In this document: positions 25,301-31,645 of the stretch, piece by piece
Numbering within the stretch: position 1 is the stretch's first letter
Layout of the letters: the number at the start of each line of letters is the position of its first letter
Source: an uncultured Lysobacteraceae bacterium
GTDB taxonomy: Bacteria > Pseudomonadota > Gammaproteobacteria > Xanthomonadales > Xanthomonadaceae
Length of the DNA stretch: 36,642 nucleotides
NCBI GenBank assembly: GCA_946480825.1
Contig: CAMLLG010000040.1
Span: 1-36,642, forward strand
Direction: 5' to 3'
Made by a program: the position numbers and the translations under genes
Notes under the pieces: generated by a model
Told to the model about the DNA's origin: nothing
The model's database searches: none
The model's input: only the letters and a program-made list of their open reading frames with translations

Positions 25301-25802
25301 GCGCTTCGTCCTCGATCGCGACCTTGGGCGCCAGCACGAGGCGCATGATCGGCTCCGTCGAGGGATTGAAGCGCAGCAGCACCGGCGCCTTGGCCTCCAG
25401 CGGCAGTTGCAGCACTTCCATCTTGTCGCGCACTTCCAGACTGGCCTGGTCCATGTCGGTGCCCCAGGCGAACTCGAGCACGACATCGCTCTGGCCGGTA
25501 CGCGACACGGATTTCAGCTTGCGCAGGTTCTTGACCACGCCGAGCGCTTCTTCCACCGGCTCGGTGATCAGGGTTTCGATCTCGGCCGGCGCGGCGCCGG
25601 TGTATTCGGTGCGCACGGTGAGCGTCGGATAGCTCAGGTCGGGCAGCAGATTCACCTTGAGGCTCATCAGCGCCAGGCCGCCGAACAGGAACATCGTCAG
25701 CCAGAACATCGCCACCGTGACCCGGCGCCGGGTCGAGAACTCGACCAGACCCGATCCGTACGCGGCGCCTTCTTCCGAGGAAGGAACGTCGTGCGTACTC
25801 AC
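22299..25802 (-). CDS. RND efflux transporter subunit with canonical proton relay
   Basis: This 1167-residue RND pump protein is longer than AcrB (about 1050). The proton-relay residues are present: GLVVDDSIVVLES in helix 4 and GLVVKNAIILID in helix 10. The additions are an alanine/serine/glycine-rich insert near residues 275-325 in the first periplasmic loop and about 60 extra residues after helix 6 (from FPEEPAHPQWQ through an extra hydrophobic stretch). The start is GTG at 25802, overlapping the adaptor stop by four bases (GTGA). A drug/amphiphile exporter of the HAE1 type is the likely class. No outer-membrane channel gene is adjacent, so it must borrow one, such as a TolC homologue elsewhere. 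Confidence 0.93.
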   Translation of the reverse strand: MSTHDVPSSEEGAAYGSGLVEFSTRRRVTVAMFWLTMFLFGGLALMSLKVNLLPDLSYPTLTVRTEYTGAAPAEIETLITEPVEEALGVVKNLRKLKSVSRTGQSDVVLEFAWGTDMDQASLEVRDKMEVLQLPLEAKAPVLLRFNPSTEPIMRLVLAPKVAIEDEAQALRRLTELRRFADDDLKKKLEPVEGVAAVKVGGGLEDEVQVDIDQQKLAQLNLSIDTVIQRLQQENINVSGGRLEEGSQRYLVRTVNQFASIEEIRQMLVTTRSAGNDAAAAAARQMAAVAASTGSAAAIAAASSVQSASGGNGGTPAGGMPVRLMDIAEVRQGHKEREAIIRLGGREAVELAIYKEGDANTVSSADAIEAKLAEIRKEIPADIELTTVDDQSQFIRHAISDVKFDAVVGGLLAVLIIFLFLRDGWSTFVIALSLPVSIVTTFFFMDQFGLSLNVMSLGGLALATGLVVDDSIVVLESIAKARERGLGVFEAAIEGTREVSMAVVASTLTTIAVFLPLVFVQGIAGELFRDQALTVATAIGISLIVSMTLIPMLSGWRDRAPMAFPEEPAHPQWQPESKWQKPLAVGQRGLGMATRGGAFGLAFVFVRIWRGLSAVIGPVMRKLSDLAMAPYHRIEAGYLRLLPGALRRPAFVLVFAAAAFGLSLLAVPMLGTDLIPQLAQDRFEMTVKLPPGTPLRDTDRVVRELQQTHAKDDGIRALYGVSGSGTRLDASPTESGENIGKLSVVMADSGDERREAELVEGLRESAARYAGAQVDFSRPELFSFSMPLEIELRGQDLADIERAGRKMAAMLRENPHYADVKSTVEQGFPEIQIHFDQERAGALGLTTRQVADAVVKKVRGDVATRYSFRSRKIDVLVRARESDRATVDDIRRLIVNPGSANPVTLDSVADVVATTGPSEIHRADQVRVAIVSANLRDIDLGTAVREVRQMVDEAEGGLGAGIGMHIGGQGEELSQSLQSLLFAFGLAVFLVYLVMASQFESLLHPFVILFTIPLALVGAILALLVTGSTISVVVFIGLILLVGLVVKNAIILIDRVNQAREAGMSKREALIEGARSRLRPIMMTTLCTLFGFLPLALAFGEGAEVRSPMAITVIGGLLVSTLLTLVVIPVVYDLLDRRPDEHYVARGKRARAKRGEDFDAAAGEGMPS

Positions 25803-26899
25803 GATTTGTCACCCGCGGGCTTCGCTGCGACCGCCGCCTTCGGTACGGCATCGCCGATGACCTGGACGGCGGTGCCCTCGCGCAACGCCACCTTGCCGGC
25901 GGTCACCACGCGTTCGCCAGCCTTCAGCCCGCCGCGCACTTCGACCCATTCGCCGTCGTAGTAACCGAGCTTCACCGTGACCCGTGCGGCCTTGCCGCCT
26001 CGCACCGCGAACACGGCCGGGTCGTTCTCGTCGTCGAGCAGCGCGTTGCGCGGGATCACCAGCGCATTGGCGCGCTGGTCGTAATCGATCTTGATGCGCC
26101 CGAACATGCCGGGCTGCAGCAGGCCGCCGCCATCGAAGGCGCAGACCACGCGGAAGGTGCCGCTGCCGGAATCGACCACCGGCGCGACGCGGTCCACGCG
26201 CCCCGTGAACGGGCGCCCGGGCAGCGCATCGACCTGCAGTTGCACCGGCAGACCCGCCTGCAGCGTCGCGAGTTCGCGCTCGGGCACGTTCAACGTGGCT
26301 TCGAGCCGCGAGGTGTCGACGATGCGGAAAATCGGGGTGTTGATCTGGACGAAGTTGCCGGTCTTGATCGAGCGCTCGGCGATCACGCCGGAGATCGGCG
26401 CGACGACGTTGGCGTACGACAGCTCGAGGTTGGCCAGACGGTTCACGGCGCGGGCGTTCTCGAGATCGAACTTGAGCTGATCGATGTCGTTGGCGCTGAG
26501 CAACTGCTGCGCGAACAACTGGCGGGACCGGTTGTAGCTCGCCTCCAGTTTGCGCAGTTGGGCCTCGCTCTGCGCGGCCTGCAATGCGGCGCGGGCCGAA
26601 TCGAGGCGCACCAGCACCTGGCCGGCCCGGACCTGCTGGCCGACCTCGGCCATGACCTGCAGGGCGACGCCGGAGGTCTTGGCGACCACCTGGGATTCGC
26701 CGCGGGCTTCGAGCGGCGCGGTGCCGGTATAGCTGGCGGCGATGGCCCGATTGGACACGGCGACGGCCTCGACCGGCACTGCCTCCTGGACCTTCTTGTC
26801 CTGGTCCTTGGCCTTGGCATCCTCGCCGCCGGGCTTGCAGCCGGTCAGAACGAGACTGCAGAGCAGGACCCCCATTCCCAGACTGCGGGCGAACGTCAT
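25799..26899 (-). CDS. RND efflux membrane-fusion (adaptor) lipoprotein
   Basis: This periplasmic adaptor of about 366 residues links the RND pumps to an outer-membrane channel. With the ATG at 26899 it starts with a lipoprotein signal (MTFARSLGMGVLLCSLVLTGC), acylated at Cys21. The order is typical of AcrA/MdtA proteins: a lipoyl-like half-motif (QVVAKTSGVALQVMAEVGQQ), an alpha-hairpin (residues about 85-130), the second lipoyl half (VVAPISGVIAERSIKTGNFV), a beta-barrel and a membrane-proximal domain. ATGs at 26938 and 26986 are possible but would put extra polar residues before the signal. It is the first gene of the three-gene efflux operon. Upstream on the minus strand, GATATACCTTGATACAA (about 26970-26990) is the only promoter-like AT-rich stretch seen. 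Confidence 0.9.
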   Translation of the reverse strand: MTFARSLGMGVLLCSLVLTGCKPGGEDAKAKDQDKKVQEAVPVEAVAVSNRAIAASYTGTAPLEARGESQVVAKTSGVALQVMAEVGQQVRAGQVLVRLDSARAALQAAQSEAQLRKLEASYNRSRQLFAQQLLSANDIDQLKFDLENARAVNRLANLELSYANVVAPISGVIAERSIKTGNFVQINTPIFRIVDTSRLEATLNVPERELATLQAGLPVQLQVDALPGRPFTGRVDRVAPVVDSGSGTFRVVCAFDGGGLLQPGMFGRIKIDYDQRANALVIPRNALLDDENDPAVFAVRGGKAARVTVKLGYYDGEWVEVRGGLKAGERVVTAGKVALREGTAVQVIGDAVPKAAVAAKPAGDKS

Positions 26900-27092
26900 C
26901 CTTGTAGCCGGTGCGAGCGGAGAGTGAGTGGCGGACATCGTGGGCATCGTCGGTTGGTTGTGAGGTGTTGTATCAAGGTATATCACCCATTCATCTCCAG
27001 CATCCGCCAGAGGTCATGGTGACTCGCGGCGCATCGGACGCGCCGCGCGGGAGGGCACCCCGGACGGACTGCGTCGAGACGACGGCTCAGGC

Positions 27093-27098
27093 TATACT
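27093..27098 (+). promoter_or_regulatory. Possible -10 element for the cytochrome pair
   Basis: TATACT (27093-27098) is a near-consensus -10 about 55-70 bases before the first cytochrome start, in the divergent gap with the efflux operon. No good -35 lies 17 bases upstream, so it may need an activator. Confidence 0.35.
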
Positions 27099-27161
27099 GT
27101 CCGGATTGCGCGTTCGCGACTGCGGACGCATCCGACATCTCGCCCCGACATGACGCCAGAT

Positions 27162-27500
27162 ATGATCCGATCGACGAATCGTTGTTCGCTGCTCGCCGGT
27201 TGCCTCGCCCTGTTCGCCGCCTTCGCGGCGCAGGCGCAGACCCCGGCCGGTTCCGCCGAGAAAGGCAAACAGTTGGCCTACACCTGCCAAGGCTGCCACG
27301 GCGTCACCGGTTACAAGAACGCCTACCCCACCTACAGCGTGCCGAAGATCACCGGCCAGTCCGCGGAGTACCTCGCGAACGCGCTCAACGAGTACCGCAA
27401 GGGCGCCCGCAAGCACCCGACCATGCAGGCGCAGGCGCAGAGCTTCTCCGAGCAGGACATCGCCGACATTGCCGCCTACCTTTCGAGCCTGAAGAAGTGA
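27162..27500 (+). CDS. Periplasmic cytochrome c, class I (c553/c4-like monohaem)
   Basis: This 112-residue exported cytochrome has a signal peptide (residues 1-26, ending AQA-Q), the haem-attachment motif CQGCH at 42-46, and a likely axial Met in HPTMQAQAQ. The final helix reads FSEQDIADIAAYLSSL, as in half-size cytochrome c4 domains. It would carry electrons in the periplasm toward a terminal oxidase or another acceptor. The start is uncertain between ATG 27162 and ATG 27150; neither has a clear Shine-Dalgarno. The next gene encodes a second, related cytochrome 11 bases later, so the two are surely co-transcribed. Confidence 0.9.
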   Translation: MIRSTNRCSLLAGCLALFAAFAAQAQTPAGSAEKGKQLAYTCQGCHGVTGYKNAYPTYSVPKITGQSAEYLANALNEYRKGARKHPTMQAQAQSFSEQDIADIAAYLSSLKK

Positions 27501-27511
27501 GCGACGCCCGC

Positions 27512-27973
27512 ATGACGAAGCGCACCCTGTCCATCGCCCTCGCCCTGACCCTCGGCATCGTCCTGACCGGCTGCGGCAAGTCCGAACCCGATGCCGCACA
27601 CGCCGAAGGCGGCAAGGCCGGCCACAAGGCCGGATTCGATCACATCAACGCCTTCCACGGCGACGCCGCCCGCGGCGAGCGCATCGCGGCCGACAAGCAG
27701 CTCAGCGGCAGCGGCCAGGCCTGCATCGATTGCCACGGCCCCGGCGGCGCCAAGCCCATCGACGTGACCTATCCGGTTCTCGCCGGGCAGTATCAGGATT
27801 ACCTGTTCCACGCGCTCAAGCAGTATCGCGACGGCGGCCGCGAACACGCGCTGATGACCATCCAGATCAAGGGCGCTGCCGACGCCGGCAAGCTCGACGA
27901 TCAGGGCATCGCCGATCTCGCGGCCTACTTCGCCGCCCAGAGCGGGCCGCTGGGCGATCTGCACGGCAAGTAA
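27512..27973 (+). CDS. Cytochrome c lipoprotein (monohaem)
   Basis: This 153-residue c-type cytochrome starts MTKRTLSIALALTLGIVLTG followed by Cys, a lipoprotein signal, so it is probably membrane-tethered by acylated Cys21. A His/Gly/Ala-rich linker (AHAEGGKAGHKAG) precedes the haem domain with CIDCH near residue 72 and a likely axial Met in HALMTIQIKGA. The C-terminal helix is DQGIADLAAYFAAQ. A GTG at 27497 overlapping the previous stop is an alternative start. It may form a two-haem relay with the soluble cytochrome upstream, like a split cytochrome c4; this is inference. A strong terminator follows. Confidence 0.9.
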   Translation: MTKRTLSIALALTLGIVLTGCGKSEPDAAHAEGGKAGHKAGFDHINAFHGDAARGERIAADKQLSGSGQACIDCHGPGGAKPIDVTYPVLAGQYQDYLFHALKQYRDGGREHALMTIQIKGAADAGKLDDQGIADLAAYFAAQSGPLGDLHGK

Positions 27974-28015
27974 GCCGGCATATCGCGCATCTTCACATCG
28001 CGCATGTTCACGACG

Positions 28016-28046
28016 ACGGGAGCCTTCTGGCTCCCGTTCTCGTTTC
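28016..28046 (+). terminator. Rho-independent terminator after the cytochrome genes
   Basis: ACGGGAGCC (28016-28024), loop TTCT and GGCTCCCGT (28029-28037) form a perfect 9-bp stem followed by TCTCGTTTC. It sits 43 bases past the second cytochrome stop. Confidence 0.8.
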
Positions 28047-28107
28047 GGGCCTCCGATTTCCCTGCTGCCAATCCCGCAGGTCGTTTCCCGCTGACGAGCA
28101 CGTCGAG

Positions 28108-29859
28108 TCAGGGCCCGGCCGGGCGCGCCAGACTGCCCTGGTCTTCCTGCAATTCCGGTTTGAACGGCACATCCGGCGGCGGCCGCGCGATGGCTTCCTG
28201 ATCCTGCAGGTTCGGGTCGTAAATCGTGCAGCCGCCGCCGCCCTGCAACAGCGAAACCGTGCACATGATGCGCTTGGTGGTGCCGGGGATCGGGATGGCC
28301 ACGTTCTTGATGCCGCGACTCACCCACTCTTCCAGCAAGGTGCGGTTGGGCATCCAGAAACGATCGAAGCGGGTCGGGGTGTAATCGAGCGGCGGACGCT
28401 TGAGCCAGGTGCCCATCCGATCGATCTTCTCGAAATCCTCGATGACCGTCCCGGGCGGCAGGCCGCCGCCGACACGCCCACCATCGCCCGGGAGGCGCAC
28501 GCTGCCGTCGTCGTTGAACAGGCCGGGCGAACGCCCGGCGGTGGCGTTGCCCGGCACGTTGCGATCCGATGCGCCCCAATCGTCGCTGCGAACGGTACTC
28601 GGCGCCGCCCCGGGGCGGGGCGAAGGCGCCGGCCCCGAACCCGCCGGTGCGGTCGCGGCGGGGCGCCCCGAACCGGCAGCCTGAGGTCGACCACCCGAAG
28701 TCGCCGCCGTCGCCTGTGTCGCGGTACGGCCCTGCGTGGGCGCAGTGCCAGTCGCGGGCGCCTGCGATGGCGTCGGTGCCGGCGACGATGCGGCAGCGGC
28801 AGCGGCAGCGGTGGCGGTGGCGGGAGGCGCAGAGAGTGCGCGTATCTGGACTTCGCCGGGTGCGGTCCGCAATTCGGGCACTTTCAGCGCCGGGGTTCGC
28901 AGTGCGTTCGGCGACAGTTGCCGCGCGACCACGGGCGACGGTGCGCGTTGCGCTTCCACCTCGCTCACTTCGGTGCGCAGCACAGGGACGGTCGGCGCCA
29001 TCGGTCGCGGCGTGGATCGCTGGATGCTGGGTACCACCGTGGTGGCTTCGAAGGTCTCGACTTCTGTCGCCTGCGCGGCGACCTCGGGCACCCGTGGCGC
29101 CAATCGCGGAAGCGTCGGATCCATCGGAACCGGCGCCGGCAGCGTGAAATCGATGTCGGTCTGCGACGTCTCGGTCACTGTCAGCGGTTGCGGTGCAGCC
29201 GCGTCCGCGGACGCCGGCGGCGTCTGTTCCGGCGATGCGGGAACGGGCGGCGACGCTTCGGCCTGACGGGGTTCGGTCGGAGTGATGTCGGCTGATGTTC
29301 CTGTCGGCGCCGATGGCGGGGCTGCGATGGCGGCGGACACCGAAGAAGACGCTGCCGAAGCCGTCGGCGCGTCGCCCTCGCCTTCGGCCGGTGCGCCGCC
29401 GGTCTCCGCCGGCGTGCCGTCGCCGATGTATTCGATCAGGGTCGATTCGCCTGCCTGCTGCGCTTCCGGCGGCGCATCGCCGAGCTGCACGAAACCCAGC
29501 CACAGCAACAGCACGCCGAACACCAGATGCAGCAAGATCGAGAAAGCGGCGGCGAACCGGCGCAGGCCACGCTGGTCGCGCGGCGCGGCTTCCCATTGCT
29601 GGCGACCGAGACGGCCGAACGCGCGCCAACGATCGAGCGGCGGATCGGCCTTCGGTCGAGGACGCAGCGGACGCGCGAGGAACACCGCCAGATAGTCGGC
29701 GACCGGCGCGCCGCGCACGCTGCCGATGCGCTCGCCCATCGCCATGAACCATGCGCGCCAGGTCGGCGGAAAACCGCCGAAGGGACGATCCGCATGCAGC
29801 GGAAAACGCCGCCGGTGGCGAGCCTGCAGGATGTCGATCAGATCCGCGGCGGAAAACAC
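28108..29859 (-). CDS. Proline/alanine-rich single-span membrane protein (TonB-like layout)
   Basis: This 583-residue protein has a cytoplasmic N-terminal part (FSAADLIDILQARHRRRFPL...), one membrane segment (AAAFSILLHLVFGVLLLWLG, about 102-125), then about 330 residues rich in Pro, Ala, Thr and Ser. It ends in a compact domain that holds the more conserved-looking sequence (VIEDFEKIDRMGTWLKRPP, then RFWMPNRTLLEEWVSRGIKN). The layout is like TonB, but no TonB signature was recognised at the C-terminus. Similar xanthomonad proteins have been called transmembrane repetitive proteins; I know no tested role. GTG 29859 was chosen, 16 bases past the nfuA stop. ATG 29931 would overlap nfuA by 56 bases. 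It is probably co-transcribed with nfuA. Confidence 0.8.
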   Translation of the reverse strand: MFSAADLIDILQARHRRRFPLHADRPFGGFPPTWRAWFMAMGERIGSVRGAPVADYLAVFLARPLRPRPKADPPLDRWRAFGRLGRQQWEAAPRDQRGLRRFAAAFSILLHLVFGVLLLWLGFVQLGDAPPEAQQAGESTLIEYIGDGTPAETGGAPAEGEGDAPTASAASSSVSAAIAAPPSAPTGTSADITPTEPRQAEASPPVPASPEQTPPASADAAAPQPLTVTETSQTDIDFTLPAPVPMDPTLPRLAPRVPEVAAQATEVETFEATTVVPSIQRSTPRPMAPTVPVLRTEVSEVEAQRAPSPVVARQLSPNALRTPALKVPELRTAPGEVQIRALSAPPATATAAAAAAASSPAPTPSQAPATGTAPTQGRTATQATAATSGGRPQAAGSGRPAATAPAGSGPAPSPRPGAAPSTVRSDDWGASDRNVPGNATAGRSPGLFNDDGSVRLPGDGGRVGGGLPPGTVIEDFEKIDRMGTWLKRPPLDYTPTRFDRFWMPNRTLLEEWVSRGIKNVAIPIPGTTKRIMCTVSLLQGGGGCTIYDPNLQDQEAIARPPPDVPFKPELQEDQGSLARPAGP

Positions 29860-29875
29860 GCGCGGCGGTGCCTGG

Positions 29876-30469
29876 TCAGGCCGAGGAACGCGCGATGTAG
29901 GGCGCCGATCCGCTGGCGTGATCGGTCGCATCGCGCACGGCGGTCACGCCCGGGACCTTCTCCAGCAAAGTCTTCTCGATGCCCTGCTTCAGGGTGACAT
30001 CGGCCATGCCGCAGCCGTGGCAACCGCCGCCGAAACTGAGAATGACCACACCGTCGGCGGTCACTTCCCGCACCGAGACATGCCCCTTGTGCTGGGCGAG
30101 CTGCGGATTGACCTCATGCTCCACGACCCAGCGCACGCGTTCGACCAGCGACGCGGACTCGGCCGGCGTCTCGCCCTTGATCTTGGGCGCGCGGATCTGG
30201 AGCTGTCCGCCGGTGGCCTGCTGGGTGTAGTCGATTTCCGCACCGTCGAGATACTGCACGCTGCCGGCGTCCAGCCACAGCGTGAATCCTTCGCAGTCCA
30301 CCGCCCATTCGTCGCCCTGCAGGTCGCCGGGCTCGGCGAATTCCAGACGGACATCGGCACGCGGTGTGCCGGGATGGAGGGCGCTCAGACGCACGCCGAG
30401 CCCGGGCAGGGCCTCGCGTTCGATCAAACGGCGGAAGTGCGACTGCGCGGATTCGGAAATCTGGATCAT
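29876..30469 (-). CDS. nfuA: Fe-S cluster biogenesis protein NfuA
   Basis: This 197-residue Fe-S carrier has two domains. Residues about 1-95 form a degenerate A-type (IscA-like) domain without the usual cysteines, and about 105-180 form the Nfu domain with [15 protein letters not shown], where Cys150 and Cys153 hold a [4Fe-4S] cluster bridging a dimer. It delivers clusters to client enzymes and helps under oxidative or iron stress. Length and domain order match E. coli NfuA. It starts at 30469, divergent from the pterin dehydratase gene across 100 bases. Confidence 0.96.
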   Translation of the reverse strand: MIQISESAQSHFRRLIEREALPGLGVRLSALHPGTPRADVRLEFAEPGDLQGDEWAVDCEGFTLWLDAGSVQYLDGAEIDYTQQATGGQLQIRAPKIKGETPAESASLVERVRWVVEHEVNPQLAQHKGHVSVREVTADGVVILSFGGGCHGCGMADVTLKQGIEKTLLEKVPGVTAVRDATDHASGSAPYIARSSA

Positions 30470-30558
30470 GCGGCTATTCTAGCGGTCCGCCCGCTTCGTG
30501 CCCGCCTGCTTTTCGTCATGCCGGCGGAACAGTGTTCAGCTTCATGCGATGCCTTCCC

Positions 30559-30563
30559 AGGAG
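30559..30563 (+). promoter_or_regulatory. Shine-Dalgarno AGGAG deciding a GTG start
   Basis: AGGAG lies six bases before GTG 30570 and favours that codon over the ATG at 30549, which has no ribosome site. It fixes the dehydratase N-terminus as MSDLIPL. Confidence 0.7.
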
Positions 30564-30569
30564 CCCCCC

Positions 30570-30911
30570 GTGTCCGACCTCATCCCCCTCGTCCAGGCGC
30601 ACTGCATTCCCCGCCGCGGCAACGAGCACCGTCTGCCTCCCGCCCGGATCGCCGAGCTCATGCCGCAGTTGCCGGGCTGGGAGCTGGCGGAAAACGGCCA
30701 TGCCCTGATCAGGACCTTCACCTTCCCCGATTACTACCGCACGATGGCCTTCGTGAACGCGCTGGCGCACGTCGCCCATCGCGAAGACCATCACCCGGAC
30801 CTGGGGGTGCATTACGACCGCTGCGTGGTGCGTTTCTCGACCCACGATGTCGGCGGGCTGAGCGAGAACGATTTCATCTGCGCCGCGAAGGCCGGAGCGC
30901 TGGCGGGCTGA
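30570..30911 (+). CDS. phhB: Pterin-4a-carbinolamine dehydratase
   Basis: This 113-residue PCD/DCoH enzyme dehydrates 4a-hydroxytetrahydropterin, regenerating the pterin cofactor after aromatic amino-acid hydroxylation. Recognisable blocks are [30 protein letters not shown] and the active-site [19 protein letters not shown] with its histidines, then [12 protein letters not shown]. Length and order match the family. The start is GTG. No phenylalanine hydroxylase gene is in the window, so partner enzymes must be elsewhere. A role as a general moonlighting PCD is also possible. Confidence 0.94.
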   Translation: MSDLIPLVQAHCIPRRGNEHRLPPARIAELMPQLPGWELAENGHALIRTFTFPDYYRTMAFVNALAHVAHREDHHPDLGVHYDRCVVRFSTHDVGGLSENDFICAAKAGALAG

Positions 30912-31005
30912 GACGCGCCGACGTACGGGCGCAACTGCGCCGGGCATCGGCACAGAGTGCCGTACCCGACGCAAACTGTTAGTGTTCCGGCGAACCGACC
31001 GCTCC

Positions 31006-31010
31006 AGGGA
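31006..31010 (+). promoter_or_regulatory. Shine-Dalgarno for the ECF sigma GTG start
   Basis: AGGGA lies five bases before GTG 31016. It supports the GTG over the out-of-frame ATG at 31014 that overlaps it. Confidence 0.65.
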
Positions 31011-31015
31011 CGCAT

Positions 31016-31564
31016 GTGGGCGACATCACCGAACTGATCGACCAGGGCAATGCCGGCAGCGGCGTGGACAATGCCGCGCTGTTCGGCGCCGCCTACGACG
31101 AACTCAAGAAACTCGCCCGCGCGCGGCTTTCGCGCTCGGGGCCGATGACATTGCTGGACAGCACCGCGCTGGTGAACGAGATCTGGCTGCGGCTCTCGGG
31201 CAAACAGACGCTGCAGGTCGACACCCGACGCCGATTCTTCGCCTATGCCGCGCAGGTGATGCGCGCGGTGATCGTCGACCAGTTGCGTGAGCGCCATGCC
31301 GAGCGTCGCGGCGGCGGCGCGCGCAATGTGACGCTCAACACCGCGCTCGGCGACGGCATCGTCGGCGACGATGAAGCCCTGCAGGTGCACGAGGCGCTGG
31401 AATCGCTGGCGCAGATGGAACCGCGTCTGGCCCAGGTGGTGGAGATGCGCTATTTCGGCGGCATGACCGAGTTGGAGATCGGTGAGGCGCTGGGCCTCAC
31501 CGACCGCACCGTGCGCCGCGATTGGGAGAAGGCACGACTGCTGCTGGCTTCGATGCTGGAATGA
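31016..31564 (+). CDS. ECF-type RNA polymerase sigma factor, kinase-linked (ECF43-like)
   Basis: This 182-residue sigma factor has region 2 at about residues 20-95, with FFAYAAQVMRAVIVDQLRER at 74-93 for -10 recognition, and region 4 at about 125-180, with MTELEIGEALGLTDRTVRRD as the helix-turn-helix. The core-binding region 2.2 normally has an acidic D-x-E-D motif before LVQE. Here the equivalent reads LLDSTALVNEIWLRL, with Ser49 and Thr50 and few acidic residues. This is the pattern of ECF factors activated by phosphorylation. The next gene, 81 bases on, encodes a Ser/Thr kinase. In Vibrio and Xanthomonas such pairs work by kinase phosphorylation of a region-2.2 threonine; applying that here is inference. 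No anti-sigma gene is present, in keeping with this mode. Confidence 0.92.
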   Translation: MGDITELIDQGNAGSGVDNAALFGAAYDELKKLARARLSRSGPMTLLDSTALVNEIWLRLSGKQTLQVDTRRRFFAYAAQVMRAVIVDQLRERHAERRGGGARNVTLNTALGDGIVGDDEALQVHEALESLAQMEPRLAQVVEMRYFGGMTELEIGEALGLTDRTVRRDWEKARLLLASMLE

Positions 31565-31645
31565 CCACCGCATGATCGCCGCGGCAAGATGTCCGGTCCC
31601 GGCGTCGCATCCCGTTCGGGCGGGCGCACATCACCGTGAGCGCGC

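Noticed and set aside
19054..25961. Two plus-strand open frames of over 1100 codons opposite the RND operon
   Set aside because: They are rich in Arg, His, Gln and Asp with no domains and mirror the RND genes in the antisense direction; this is the usual antisense effect in GC-rich coding DNA.
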